DNA of 64,000 nt from Monoplex corrugatus (GCA_030674185.1 JAPXFY010000022.1:599035-663034); one strand, 5' to 3'; numbered from the stretch's first letter, positions 29,603-40,680 are shown. Notes: generated by a model from the letters alone, not told the origin. Translations and numbers: made by a program.

Positions 29603-31455
29603 GACACACCTGGCCATCTGACCGTCATCACCCTCCATCTCCATACACCCGTCGTGTAACCTTTGAAACATACCTGGCCATTTGACGTGTGACCTGTGAG
29701 ACACACCTGGCCACCTGGCTGTCATCATCCCCCATCGCTACACACCTGACTTATAATCTATCAGACACTCCTGGCCACCTGATGTCATCACCCCCCCATT
29801 GCCACACACTTGACCTGTAACCTGTGAGACACACCTGGCCACATGACTGTCATCACACCTGGTTTCCTGATCATCATCACTCCCCCCCCCCCCCCCACCC
29901 ACCCATTGCCACTCACCTGACGTGTAATCTATCAGACACACCTGGCCACCTGACCATCATCATCCCCTATTGCCCCACACCTGTTCTGAAACACACCTGG
30001 CCACCTGACTGTCATCATCCCCCATTGCCACACACCTGACGTGTAACCTGTGAGATACACCTGGCCACCTGACTATCATCGTCACCCCCCCATTGCCACA
30101 CACCTGACGTGTAACCTGTGAGACACACCTGCCACCTGACTGTCTTCATCACCCCCCATTGCCACACACCTGACATGTAACCTGTGAGACACACCTGGCC
30201 ACCTGACTGTCTTCAACCCCCCATTGCCACACACTGACATGTAACCTGTGAGACACACCTGGCCACCTGACTGTCTTCACCCCCCATTGCCACACACTTG
30301 ACGTGTAACCTGTGAGATACACCTGGCCACCTGACTGTCTTCACCCCCCATTGCCACACACCTGACATGTTACCTGTGAGACACACCTGGCCACCTGACT
30401 GTCTTCACCCCCCATTGCCACACACCTGACATGTAACCTGTGAGACACACCTGGCCACCTGACTGTCATTCACCCCCCATTGCCACACACCTGACATGTA
30501 ACCAGTGAGACACACCTGGCCACTGATGTCTTCACCCCCCATTGCCACACACCTGACCTGTAACCAGTGAGATACACCTGGACCATCTGATGTGTAACCT
30601 GTGAGACACACCTGCCTGACCATCATCACCCCCCATCTCACACACCTGATGTAACGTGTGAGACACACCTGGCCACCTGACCGTCTCCCCCCCATTGCCA
30701 CACACCTGTATGAGTAACCTGTGAGACACACCTAGCCACCTGACCTCATCACCCCCCATCACACACACCTGATGTGTGACCTATGAGAGACACCTGGCCA
30801 CCTGACCGTCATCACCCCCCATTGCCACACACCTGATGCGTGAAACCCGTGAGAGACACACCCAGCCACCTGACTGTCATCACCCCCCATTGCCACACAC
30901 CTGATGTGTAACCTTGAGACACACCTGCCACCTGACTGTCATCACCCCCCATTGCCACACACACCTGATGTGTAACCTGTGAGACACACCTGCCACCTGA
31001 CTGCATCACCCCCCCATTGCCACACACCTGATGCGTAACCTGTGAGACACACCTGCCACCTGACTGTCATCACCCCCCATTGCCACACACCTGATGTGTA
31101 ACCTGTGAGACACACCTGACCATCATCAACACACTCCCCCACCCCCACCACCCAACTTGTTCACACACCTGATGTGTAACCTGTGAGACACACCTGACCA
31201 TCATCACACACCCCCCCCCACCCCCCCATTGTCACACACCTGATGTGTAACCTGTGAGACACACCTGACCATCATCACACACCCCCACCCCCACCCCCCA
31301 TTGTCACACACCTGATGTGTAACCTGTGAGACACACCTGACTCACACACTACATCCACACTGATGGTAACCTGTGAGACACCTGACCTCATCAACACACC
31401 CCCACCCCCCATTGTCACACACCTGATGTGTAACCTGTGAGACACACCTGGCCAC
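29603..31455. repeat. ~64-bp satellite starting at the host gene's stop codon
   Basis: About 28 units with core CCTGTGAGACACACCTGGCC, ACCTGACTGTCATCACCCCC, CATTGCCACACACCTGATGT, GTAA. The C-run length varies widely and many units are shortened. The first unit overlaps the end of the coding sequence. If the transcript extends this far, the array is 3' UTR. Confidence 0.95.
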
Positions 31456-31501
31456 CTCAGTAGTCTTTACTCAGTCCTTTCCAAGCTGTACCACCTTGTC
31501 C

Positions 31502-31505
<4 letters not shown>

Positions 31506-31587
<82 letters not shown>
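31506..31587. repeat. (CA)n microsatellite
   Basis: A pure CA run of about 40 dinucleotides. Confidence 0.98.
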
Positions 31588-31589
<2 letters not shown>

Positions 31590-32190
31590 CAATCTCTCTG
31601 TGTGTCCCACATTGTCCAGGGTCCCAATACGTGCACATTTACCTGGCATTTATATGATTAACAGACACATAGACAGGTGTGATATGCATGACAATCAGTG
31701 TGTGGACTTTGTGGTGAGATGTGTGTGGTGTACCAGGGCAGTGGTCATGATGAACACACATATGTCAGCTGTGATCTCTCCTTGTCTGCCTGTCTCCTCC
31801 CCCCCCCCCCCCCCCCACTCTCTCTATCCCCAGACTGACACGACACCTTGATGTGACTCACACGTCAGTTGTGAAGGTGGCTTATTACATTGTGTCATTC
31901 ACCTGTCGATACAAACACTGACATCATTACAACGTGTTGGTTACCTGTTGATATGAACATTGACGTCATTACAGCATGTTGTTCCCCTGTGGATACGAAC
32001 AATGATGTCAGACATATATATAATGATATACCAGCGATGATGGTGGCTGTGTGTCAGCGTCGTGCCACATGCTTGTCAACTTTCAGCATGGACGGAGCAA
32101 CTCCTTTCATTATGTGGTTTATCGTCTGTTGTGGAAGTAGTGTCTGCTGGGGTGTGTGTCAGTGTGGGAGGGTGTGGTGTTTGTGTCTGT
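31588..32190. other. Non-coding sequence with ~45-bp triple repeat
   Basis: Unique DNA with a poly-C tract at 31798-31817. Three ~45-bp units at about 31890-32010 share CCTGT(T/C)GATA..AACA(C/T)TGA(C)GTCATTACA. No gene is supported. Confidence 0.55.
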
Positions 32191-32194
32191 CTGC

Positions 32195-32385
32195 TGGTGT
32201 GTGTGTGTGTGTATGTGTGTGTGTGTGTGTGTGTGTTTTATCTCTCTGTAACAGGAGTGTGTGTGTCTTCGCGTGTGTGTGTGTGTATGTATATATATAT
32301 GTGTATGTGTGCGCTTGTGTGTGTCTGTGTGCATGTGTGTGTATATGTGCGTGTGTGTATGTAGGCCTATATGTGTGTGTGTCTC
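32195..32385. repeat. TG-rich microsatellite
   Basis: Interrupted (TG)n with TATATATATG and GCGCTTG segments. His/Thr and Val/Cys ORFs across it are artefacts. Confidence 0.95.
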
Positions 32386-32669
32386 CATCACTGATGAAAA
32401 AAATCAAGATGCTTCTGCATCATAAAGTATTGCTCATTAATAAATAATACATAATAACAGCGCACATGGTCTGCATAAACACGGCACAGAAGAATTACGC
32501 ACGTTATTGACATACATGATGAATTAGACATAATGATAATCGCACCACACTAAGACAACACGGTTGAAATGCAGTGTGAGGTTAGGGTTAAGGTCATTGT
32601 CTGACTTTGTGTCTATTGTTTTAATTTGTTAGTTGTTACGTCTGCTAATTAGGGTGTGACTGGAGTGGC
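32386..32669. other. Unique sequence, no gene seen
   Basis: AT-rich, no paired splice signals or long frames. Confidence 0.5.
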
Positions 32670-32681
32670 GGAATAAATTCA

Positions 32682-32989
32682 AAATCCAAAACAAGTGTGA
32701 CTGCCCACATTAAAGCAAACAGGAACCAGAAAAACACGAAAACAGAATCAGAACGCGTATTTAATACAGCCAAACAAGACTGGCGCACATTTTCGGCCAG
32801 CTGGCCTTTGTCAAGCGTGAATGTGAGATCACAAACACCAAATACAAAACTGAGAGAAAAAGACTGAAACTTCCTGCTGCTTCATCCAGTGGGAGAAGAC
32901 AAAGGCCAGTTGGCTGAAAGTTTGTGTTTGTCTTGTCTTGTTGTATTAAATAGGCATTCTGATCCTGTTTTCCTGCTCTTCTGATTCCT
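32682..32989. mobile_element. Penelope-tail-like foldback element with 12-bp TSD
   Basis: A 308-bp unit bounded by the direct repeat GGAATAAATTCA (32670-32681 and 32990-33001). Its left part (CAGGAACCAGAAAAACACGA, CAGAATCAGAACGCGTATTT, TTTTCGGCCAGCTGGCCTTTGTC) reappears inverted at its right end (GGCCAGTTGGCTGAAAG, GTATTAAATAGGCATTCTGA, GATTCCTGG), so it can fold back over about 100 bp. The inverted ends, GGCC-stem-GGCCGAAA hairpin and TSD suggest a short non-autonomous Penelope-like element; that assignment is inferred. Copies lie at 36682, 39360 and 24860. Confidence 0.7.
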
Positions 32990-33001
32990 GGAATAAATTC
33001 A

Positions 33002-33429
33002 GTAAAATTATAAAGACAGTTACACACAATTGTCTTTTCTATAATATGTTTTCATGTAGCGCCATACATACAGTGATACACACATGTAGGCTATACTGTA
33101 CATACATGGTGTGTGTGTGTACCGAATGTTCCATAGTGGTCACCTGCTGAACATTGAGGAATGAACGTCTGTCCATGTGTGAGACTTTAGAGGTTACTGT
33201 TGTGCTCTAGCAAATAGACATCTTGCCTGAATGGGGGTATTCCTGTGCCTCTAAGATTTGTTTGGATAAGGGCTATACTGAGATGGGCAAACATCTTTTG
33301 CTCCTGTGAGGCTGTATGGGTTGGGGTTAAGTACACAGGGGTAAACATCTCTTGCCCATGTGAGACTATGGGTTAGGTTTTAATACACAGAGGGGTAAAC
33401 ATCTTTTGTCCCTGTGAGGCTGTATGGGT
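33002..33429. other. Mostly unique sequence with diverged starts of the next array
   Basis: No gene is supported. From about 33240, units resembling the following array (GGTTAGGGTT, AAACATCTTTTG) appear in highly diverged form. Confidence 0.5.
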
Positions 33430-33830
33430 TAGGGTTATGCATAGATGACTACACATCTTTTACCACTCAGACTTTATGGATTAGGGTTATAGGGCCTACA
33501 GAGATGACTACACATCTTTTACCACTCAGACTTTATGGATTAGGGTTATAGGTCCTACATAGATGACTACACATCTTTTTCACTCAGACTTATGGATTAG
33601 GGTTATAGGGCCTACATAGATGACTACACATCTTTTGTCACTCAGACTTTATGGATTAGGGTTATAGGTCCTACAGAGATGTATAAACATCTTTTTCCAC
33701 TCTCAGACTTTATGGATTAGGGTTATACATAGGTGAATAAACATCTTTTTCCACTCTCAGACACTATGGATTAGGGTTATACTTATACACAGAGGAATAA
33801 ATCTGTGAGACTGTATGGGAAGGGTTATAG
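33430..33830. repeat. ~59-bp minisatellite
   Basis: About six units with CAGACTTTATGGATTAGGGT, TATAGGGCCTACATAGATGA, CTACACATCTTTT. The TTAGGG in each unit is part of the longer period. Confidence 0.88.
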
Positions 33831-33859
33831 CCTGCTCAAGTAAACATATTCTGTTTGGC

Positions 33860-34795
33860 TGTTCATGTGCCTGTCAGACTTCAGGGTCAGAAGTATGTAA
33901 TACACAAAGGTTCATGTGCCTGTCAGACTTCATGGGTCAGAAGGTATGTAATACACAAAGGTTCATGTGCCTGTCAGACTTCATGGGTCAGAAGGTATGT
34001 AATACACAAAGGTGGGTCAGAAGGTTACACAAGTGGGTCAGAAGGTATGTAATACACAAAGGTGGGTCAGAAGGTATACACAAAGGTGGGTCAGAAGGTA
34101 TGTAATACACAAAGGTGGGTCAGAAGGTATACACAAAGGTGGGTCAGAAGGTATGTACACAAAGGTGGGTCAGAAGGTATACACAAAGGTGGGTCAGAAG
34201 GTATGTAATACACAAAGGTGGTCAGAAGGTATACACAAAGGTGGGTCAGAAAGTATACACAAAGGTGGGTCAGAAGGTATGTAATACACAAAGGTGGATC
34301 AGAAGGTATACACAAAGGTGGGTCAGAAGGTATAACACAAAGGTGGGTCAGAAGGTATACACAAAGGTGGGTCAGAAGGTATGTAATACACAAAGGTGGG
34401 TTAGAAGGTATACACAAAGGTGGGTCAGAAGGTATGTAATACACAAAGGTGGATCAGAAGGTATACACAAAGGTGGGTCAGAAGGTATACACAAAGGTGG
34501 GTCAGAAGGTATGTAATACACAAAGGTGGGTCAGAAGATATACACAAAGGTGGGTCAGAAGGTATGTAATACACAAAGGTGGGTCAGAAGGTATACACAA
34601 AGGTGGGTCAGAAGGTATACACAAAGGTGGGTCAGAAGGTATATATAATACACAAAAGGTGGATCAGAAGGTATACACAAAGGTGGGTCAGAAGGTATAC
34701 ACAAGGTGGTCAGAAGGTATGTAATACACAAAGGTGGGTCAGAAGGTATGTAATACACAAAGGTGGGTCAGAAAGTATACACAAAGGAGCACACA
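33860..34795. repeat. 24/29-bp minisatellite
   Basis: Mixed short (AAAGGTGGGTCAGAAGGTAT plus ACAC, 24 bp) and long (the same plus GTAATACAC, 29 bp) units, about 33 in all. It starts with three longer units containing CATGTGCCTGTCAGACTTCA. The ORFs are repeat-derived. Confidence 0.95.
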
Positions 34796-34799
34796 TCTT

Positions 34800-34942
34800 T
34801 CCCCCTGTCAGACTTCACCCATTGACTGCCATACCCTGTCCACCATTGCCAACCATGTTAGCAAAACAGGAAGCTGGTGGTTAGGGTGAGGGAGTCAAAG
34901 GGTTGTTTGTGGTGGATAGGGTGCAGGATTCAAAGGGTTAAA
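34800..34942. mobile_element. piggyBac-type MITE-like repeat
   Basis: Left end CACCCATTGACTGCCATACC (degraded), inner CAGGAAGCTGGTGG and GTGAGGGAGTCAAAGGGTTG, right end GATTCAAAGGGTTAA. It belongs to the CCCTTTGACTCCC family, and the right TTAA is intact. Confidence 0.65.
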
Positions 34943-35425
34943 GTAGCTCAGACAAACATTTTACAGCACAGTTTTGCACCAAGATGCTCTTACCATTGGT
35001 AGGCTTATCTTAGCATTAATTACAGGAAAGTCGTCACAGGTGGTTATTGATAAGTATAAACACTTCTGAAATCTTCCTCTGCCTGTTGCATCAAAATAAT
35101 TATCTCTGAATAGTGTAAACATTTTCAGCTTCTGCCCCTGCCTGTAACGTCAAAATAACGGTTTCTGAGTTCTGTAAACAGTACTGTTACGAACAAACAA
35201 GCAAACTGCAGGTTATCACAGAGTAAACAGGAACAGGTGTGTGATTTGTCTGTATTCTGTTTCGGTGTACAGTACCGGTATCTCAGAGCATCACACTCCC
35301 TGAAGTCATGATCCTGTCCACACACAACTGGGTACACTGTCTCAGTATCGGCGATAGACCCTGGGACGTCCTCACCCTGTTCGCTAGCTTCCTGCATTAT
35401 CAGCCATGTTAGCAGAGCAAAAACT
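34943..35425. other. Sequence with a ~70-bp duplicated segment, no gene
   Basis: 35055-35190 contains two units sharing TCTGCC(C)CTGCCTGTAACGTC, AAAATAA and TCTCTGAATA/TTTCTGAGTT with GTAAACA. A third relative is at 36600-36680. A 90-codon minus-strand frame (35397-35125) has no recognisable domain and no splice support. Confidence 0.5.
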
Positions 35426-35427
35426 TA

Positions 35428-35635
35428 ACTCTTTCATCACCTGACCCTGTTCACCAGCTTGCCTCATCAGCCATGATAGAGCACAGAAAAAAAAAACTTT
35501 TTCACCATCTCACCCTACCCACCAGCACTTAACCCTTTCACCATCTCATCCTACCCACCAGCTTTCTGCAGGAACAGGTGGTGAAAGGGTAACGTTTTTG
35601 CAGCTGGAGGACAGAGTGAGTGAGTCAAAGGTAAT
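35428..35635. mobile_element. piggyBac-type MITE-like repeat, rearranged
   Basis: Repeated heads (ACTTAACCCTTTCACCATCT) with inner CCCTACCCACCAGC, the central TTTCTGCAGGAA, and inverted tails (GTGGTGAAAGGGTAA, GTGAGTGAGTCAAAGGTAA). It looks like two nested or partially duplicated members of the CCCTTTGACTCCC family. Confidence 0.6.
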
Positions 35636-35639
35636 CAGG

Positions 35640-35924
35640 TTTGAATGTCAGATTGTCATTTGAGATTGTTGAGGGAATAGATTATTGCTCAGAGAATATC
35701 AACATCAGAAATGTTCATGGGCAGACATCTGTGTTTTGTTGTCATTCACTGGAAATACTGCACGTCTATTATTATTATTATTATTATTACGTCTGTTTAC
35801 TGTGTAAAGTTCAATGTACAGACTGTCACTCATGCGTTAGTGTGTACAGTGTTGCCATCTGTTGCTCATCAAGAACTGTCAGCCGTCAGACTCACACTTG
35901 TACAAACAATCATTGTCATCAAAC
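35640..35924. other. Unique sequence, no gene seen
   Basis: Contains a short (TTA)n run at 35767-35790. No supported coding sequence. Confidence 0.5.
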
Positions 35925-36175
35925 TCCACCTGTACAAATCAGCCATCAGACTCGCACCTGTACAGACATTAATCATCATCATCAAACTCACACCTGTACA
36001 AACATTAATCAGCAGTCATCAGACTCACACCTGTACAAACATTAATCAGCGTCATCAAACTCACACCTGTACAAACATTAATCAGCGTCATCAAACTCGC
36101 ACCTGTACAAACATTAATCAGCGTCATCAAACTCGCACCTGTACAAACATTGATCATCAGTCAACAAAATTGGCA
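35925..36175. repeat. 36-bp minisatellite
   Basis: About seven units with core AATCAGCGTCATCAAACTCA, CACCTGTACAAACATT. Diverged relatives containing TGTACA and ATCATCAGA continue to about 36330. Confidence 0.88.
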
Positions 36176-36329
36176 AAGTTCTGCAGACTGTACAAATACT
36201 TATCATCAGAAATTTTTAGTCTCACTGCAAAGTGTACATTTATCATCAGAAATTTTCAGTCATCAAACTGATAACTGCACAAATTATATCTTTCATCGGT
36301 CTGTCGTGTTCATCAGGAAAGCTGTACAA

Positions 36330-36669
36330 AGATTTACCATCAAACTTAGCGTGTTTGCTTGAAGGATTTTTTAATATTTTTTTGATGTTTTTGTTTTTCA
36401 GTCCCAGAGAAATCAGAAATGCTGATGTATGATCATTTAGTTATATTGAGCATCAAAACCTGTAGAGACATTGATCGTGAAACAGCTATGTCTGAAATGT
36501 TCATTTCTGTCTGATTTGAAGGCTGCACATATTCAGTATATCAGATGCATTGTTCTGTCTACATGGCGAAAATGATGAATACCACAAACTGCCCCAACTT
36601 CAGCAGTGTTCTGTAACACCAAAATAACAGTCTCTGAGTACTGTAAGCACTTCTGCCTCTGCCCATAAC
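36330..36669. other. Unique sequence, no gene seen
   Basis: Non-repetitive apart from a 36600-36680 segment related to 35055-35190 (AACACCAAAATAACAGTCTC). No coding evidence. Confidence 0.5.
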
Positions 36670-36681
36670 ATCAATATAATG

Positions 36682-36913
36682 AAATCCAAAACAAGTGTGA
36701 CTGCCCGCGTTCAAGCAAACAGGAACCAGAAAAACACGAAAATAGAATCAGAACATGTATTTAATACAACAAGACAAGACAGGCGCAAATTTTCGGGCCA
36801 ACTGGCCTTTGTCCAGCGTGAATGTAAGATCACAAACAAATACCAAATGCAAAATTATGAGAAAAAGACTGAAATTTCCCTGCTGCTTCGTCCAGTGGGA
36901 GAAGAGGACTTAA
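36682..36913. mobile_element. Penelope-tail-like element, second copy, with probable TSD
   Basis: Same left part as the copy at 32682 (CAAACAGGAACCAGAAAAAC, TATTTAATACAACAAGAC, CGGGCCAACTGGCCTTTGTC) and the same middle (CTGCTGCTTCGTCCAGTGGG), but no inverted right part. It is flanked by ATCAATATAATG (36670-36681) and ATCAAAATAATG (36914-36925), 11 of 12 identical. Confidence 0.7.
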
Positions 36914-36925
36914 ATCAAAATAATG

Positions 36926-37130
36926 GTCTCTGCTTATTACAAAACGCCATCAGCAACTTGAGAACATGATACCTCATGCATCATATGGTGGGTAATTTTC
37001 CCAGCAATCATTAAAGTAGGTGGGATTCATACTACAAGTGCTGACAGTGCCTGGAAACATGTTTTGTGGTTTGACCCATTGTATTTGTCCCTGAAACCAG
37101 CAACAAACTGTGAACCGGCTGTGACAAATA
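36926..37130. other. Unique sequence, no gene seen
   Basis: Short spacer before the next array. Its last bases (TTTTTAAAAATTGAAAGAAACAG) merge into the first array unit. Confidence 0.5.
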
Positions 37131-38275
37131 AATTTTTAAAAATTGAAAGAAACAGCTGAGACCAGAAAAGTATGTAGCCTATTTGAAAGAAACAGCTGAG
37201 ACCAGAAAAGTATGTAGCCTATTTGAAAGAAACAGCTGAGACCAGAAAAGTATGTAGCCTATTTGAAAGAAACAGCTGAGACCAGAAAAGTATGTAGCCT
37301 ATTTGAAAGAAACAGCTGAGACCAGAAAAGTATGTAGCCTATTTGAAAGAAACAGCTGAGACCAGAAAAGTATGTAGCCTATTTGAAAGAAACAGCTGAG
37401 ACCAGAAAAGTATGTAGCCTATTTGAAAGAAACAGCTGAGACCAGAAAAGTAGGCCTACATATTTGAAAGAAACAGCTGAGACCAGAAAAGTATGTAGCC
37501 TATTTGAAAGAAACAGCTGAGACCAGAAAAGTAGGCCTACATATTTGAAAGAAATAGCTGAGACCAGAAAAGTAGGCCTACATATTTGAAAGAAACAGCT
37601 GAGACCAGAAAAGTAGGCCTACATATTTGAAAGAAACAGCTGAGACCAGAAAAGTAGGCCTACATATTTGAAAGAAACAGCTGAGACCAGAAAAGTAGGC
37701 CTACATATTTGAAAGAAATAGCTGAGACCAGAAAAGTAGGCCTACATATTTGAAAGAAACAGCTGAGACCAGAAAAGTAGGCCTACATATTTGAAAGAAA
37801 CAGCTGAGACCAGAAAAGTAGACCTACATATTTGAAAGAAACAGCTGAGACCAGAAAAGTAGACCTACATATTTGAAAGAAATAGCTGAGACCAGAAAAG
37901 TAGACCTACATATTTGAAAGAAACAGCTGAGACCAGAAAAGTAGGCCTACATATTTGAAAGAAACAGCTGAGACCAGAAAAGTAGACCTACATATTTGAA
38001 AGAAACAGCTGAGACCAGAAAAGTAGGCCTACATATTTGAAAGAAACAGCTGAGACCAGAAAAGTAGGCCTACATATTTGAAAGAAATAGCTGAGACCAG
38101 AAAAGTAGGCCTACATATTTGAAAGAAACAGCTGAGACCAGAAAAGTAGGCCTACATATTTGAAAGAAACAGCTGAGACCAGAAAAGTATGTATCCTATT
38201 TGAAAGAAACAGCTGAGACCAGAAAAGTAGGACTACATATTTGGAAGAAACAGCTGAGACCAGAAAAGTATGTAT
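37131..38275. repeat. 40/41-bp minisatellite with two subtypes
   Basis: About 28 units of ATTTGAAAGAAACAGCTGAG, ACCAGAAAAGTA plus a linker. The first eight units have linker TGTAGCCT, then the array switches to GGCCTACAT, with GACCTACAT variants and a final return to TGTATCC. Units are otherwise nearly identical. Confidence 0.97.
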
Positions 38276-38595
38276 CCCCCTCATTGCTTACAAGCACAAC
38301 ATCATCATTCATTCCTGATTTTAGTTTAATGTAATCATTAAAATATTGGTATCGAAACACTGCAGACCATTCTGACACAAGTTTTTCCTGTCAGCAGTGT
38401 TGTGATTAAGTGGGACAGTGTCGTGTCTTGTCATCATAGTGTGGACAGGAACATGGTAACTGACATACTTGTCATCATAACGGTCAACATGTCAAATATT
38501 CCACACTTTTATTTTCTGTTTTTTTTTCTGATCTAGAAGCAAGCAAGAAGAGAATGGACATTCATTGGTGTTTCACTCATCTACCGTCTGTTCTT
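38276..38595. other. Unique sequence, no gene seen
   Basis: No repeat or coding evidence. A T-rich tract lies at 38510-38530. Confidence 0.5.
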
Positions 38596-38935
38596 GTCAT
38601 CTTGTCTGTTCTTTATCATCTGTTGTCTTTTCATTACCATCTGCTGTCTTTTCATTATCATCTGCTGTCTTTTCATTACCATCTGCTGTCTGTTCATTAC
38701 CATCTGCTGTCTTTTCATTACCATCTGCTGTCTTTTCATTACCATCTGCTGTCTTTTCATTATCATCTGCTGTCTTTTCATTACCATCTGCTGTCTTTTC
38801 ATTATCATCTGCTGTCTGTTCATTACCATCTGCTGTCTTTTCATTACCATCTGCTGTCTTTTCATTACCATCTGCTGTCTGTTCATTACCATCTGCGGTC
38901 TGTTCATTATCATCTGCGGTCTGTTCCACTACGTA
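38596..38935. repeat. 21-bp minisatellite
   Basis: About 15 units of CATTACCATCTGCTGTCTTT plus T, with ATTATC and CTGTTC variants. The 21-bp period leaves all plus-strand frames open (heptapeptides such as CLFITIC). This is not a gene. Confidence 0.96.
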
Positions 38936-38969
38936 ATTTGTGTCACCTATACTGCTGTGTCCTTGTTGC

Positions 38970-39155
38970 ATTTTTTTTTTTTTTTTTTTTTGTGGACACC
39001 AACGCTCAGCTCCATCATCAGCTTACACAGCGGCATCATCGCTCAGCTCCGTCATCAGCTTACACAGCGCATCATCGCTCAGCGACATCATCAGCTTACA
39101 CAGCGGCATCATCGCTCAGCGACATCATCAGCTTACACAGCGGCATCACTGATAT
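38970..39155. repeat. Poly-T and 36/37-bp minisatellite
   Basis: A T-run of about 22 (38970-38991) is followed by four units of AGCTTACACAGCGGCATCAT, CGCTCAGC(GA)CATCATC. Confidence 0.9.
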
Positions 39156-39359
39156 CAACATTGACCTGATAACTGACCTTGTCATGGACAGTGAAACCAT
39201 GTTGAAATAATCATCAACAGTGAATTGACTCTATATTCATGCTACATTGTGACAGGATTCCTTCACTGTTGATGTCTGTTGTGTGTTTCTCAAGGTCAGC
39301 CAGTGTGGCCAAGCTGGCCTCTTGCTGGGAAAATGTGATTCTGAACCCTAAATGCATTC
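39156..39359. other. Unique sequence, no gene seen
   Basis: Short spacer without recognised features. Confidence 0.5.
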
Positions 39360-39676
39360 AAAACAGGTGTGACCGCTAGCATTCAAACAGGAACCAGAAA
39401 AACACAAAACAGAATCAGAATGCATATTTAATATAACAAGACAAGACAGGTGCAAATCTGGCAATCTGGCCTTTGTCAAGCATAAATGTAAGACAATAAA
39501 TAACAAACTGAAATATTAATGCATATTTAATATAACAAGACAAGACAGGTGCAAATCTGGCAATCTGGCCTTTGTCAAGCATAAATGTAAGACAATAAAT
39601 AACAAACTCAAATATTAATGGAAAAACATCAGACTTCTCTTGCTGTCTGATTCTGTTTTTGTGTTCTTCTTGTTCC
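39360..39676. mobile_element. Penelope-tail-like foldback element, third copy, with internal duplication
   Basis: Left part AAACAGGAACCAGAAAAACA, CAGAATGCATATTTAATA. The segment ATGCATATTTAATATAACAA...AATAACAAACT is duplicated in tandem (about 119 bp; 39419 and 39517). At the right, CTGATTCTGTTTTTGTGTTC then TTCTTGTTCCAG (39645-39677) is the inverted counterpart of the left end, giving the same foldback layout as 32682-32989. Confidence 0.65.
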
Positions 39677-40680
39677 AGATATGCATGATGAGTTTGTGCA
39701 TGAAGGTAGTGGGAGACTTTGTGTATACATGTGTGTGTGTGAGACTTACAGCAGCCTGTAGACTGAAAACATTTCTTTGTTCTGTACTGTTAGGCAAGCA
39801 ACTTTGTTCAGTTTGTGATGACAACATTTTATTTAACAAGCTAGGTAATGTGTTTTTAGGTGTGAGTTTGTTCAATTCCAAATGTGTGGGTTTTTTGTCA
39901 GTGGACGAAATTGTATTGTATATTGTAATGATATACATGAATGATTTTTTTTAAAGACATGGATTTTCTTTTCAAGTTGTTTTATACCTTTGTGTGCTGT
40001 AAATAACCAAGACAAATGGTATAAATGTTGTCTTCACTGAATCTGTGTGTGTGTTGTGCACGTGTGTGTGTGTGAGAGAGAGAGAGAGGAGGTGGGAGAG
40101 AAACTTTCCCTCCAATACTCACTCCCATTCCCTGAAGGTAGAGTGGTTTTTATACCAAAGTTGTGGAAGTAACGTTATAGAATGCATTGTGTCTTGTTTT
40201 CCTCAGTTGTTGGTAAGGATGGAGAAGAGAAAGAAGGGGTGGGGGTGAGTTGCTTGCATGTTGAAACAAAGCATCATCATCACGTGTGTATGTGTGTTGC
40301 CCTCAAAAAACACAGTCTCCTCACAAGCAGTGGAGTCAGGTATGCATTGATTCATCGTACATTTTCTAAAGTGTGAAGGTGGTCAGTGATTTGACAAAGG
40401 ACGTGTGTCCTCAGTGAGGGCCTTTGAAAACTGATGTTACTGATTTGTGAGCATTAATATATTTATAACGTGTTCACAACTTGCATCTCTCTGTCTCTTT
40501 GTGTGTCCAAGTTTCACGCTGTCTTTTGTCTCCGTCTCTTTCATAGTCTGTGTCTGTGTGAAGTTTGTATATCGGCCATTGGCCAAAGTACAGTAAACCA
40601 TTTGAAATCATTTGAAGTGTGAAGTATGTCTCTGTCCTAGTCTCTCTTTTTTCTCCTGACAAAAACTTGAGGATGGAGCT
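39677..40680. other. Unique sequence, no gene seen
   Basis: About 1 kb without convincing exons. It contains a short TG run, an AG run (40074-40090) and simple AT-rich DNA. Frames of 60-100 codons here have no recognisable domain. Confidence 0.45.

Noticed and set aside
33430..33830. TTAGGG motifs as an interstitial telomere
   Set aside because: TTAGGG occurs once per ~59-bp unit, not as tandem hexamers.
35125..35397. 90-codon minus-strand ORF
   Set aside because: Overlaps a duplicated non-coding motif and lacks any recognisable domain.
38554..39210. A membrane-like protein with LLSFHYH or CLFITIC repeats
   Set aside because: Arises from the 21-bp repeat in all three plus frames and a poly-T; no signal beyond the repeat.
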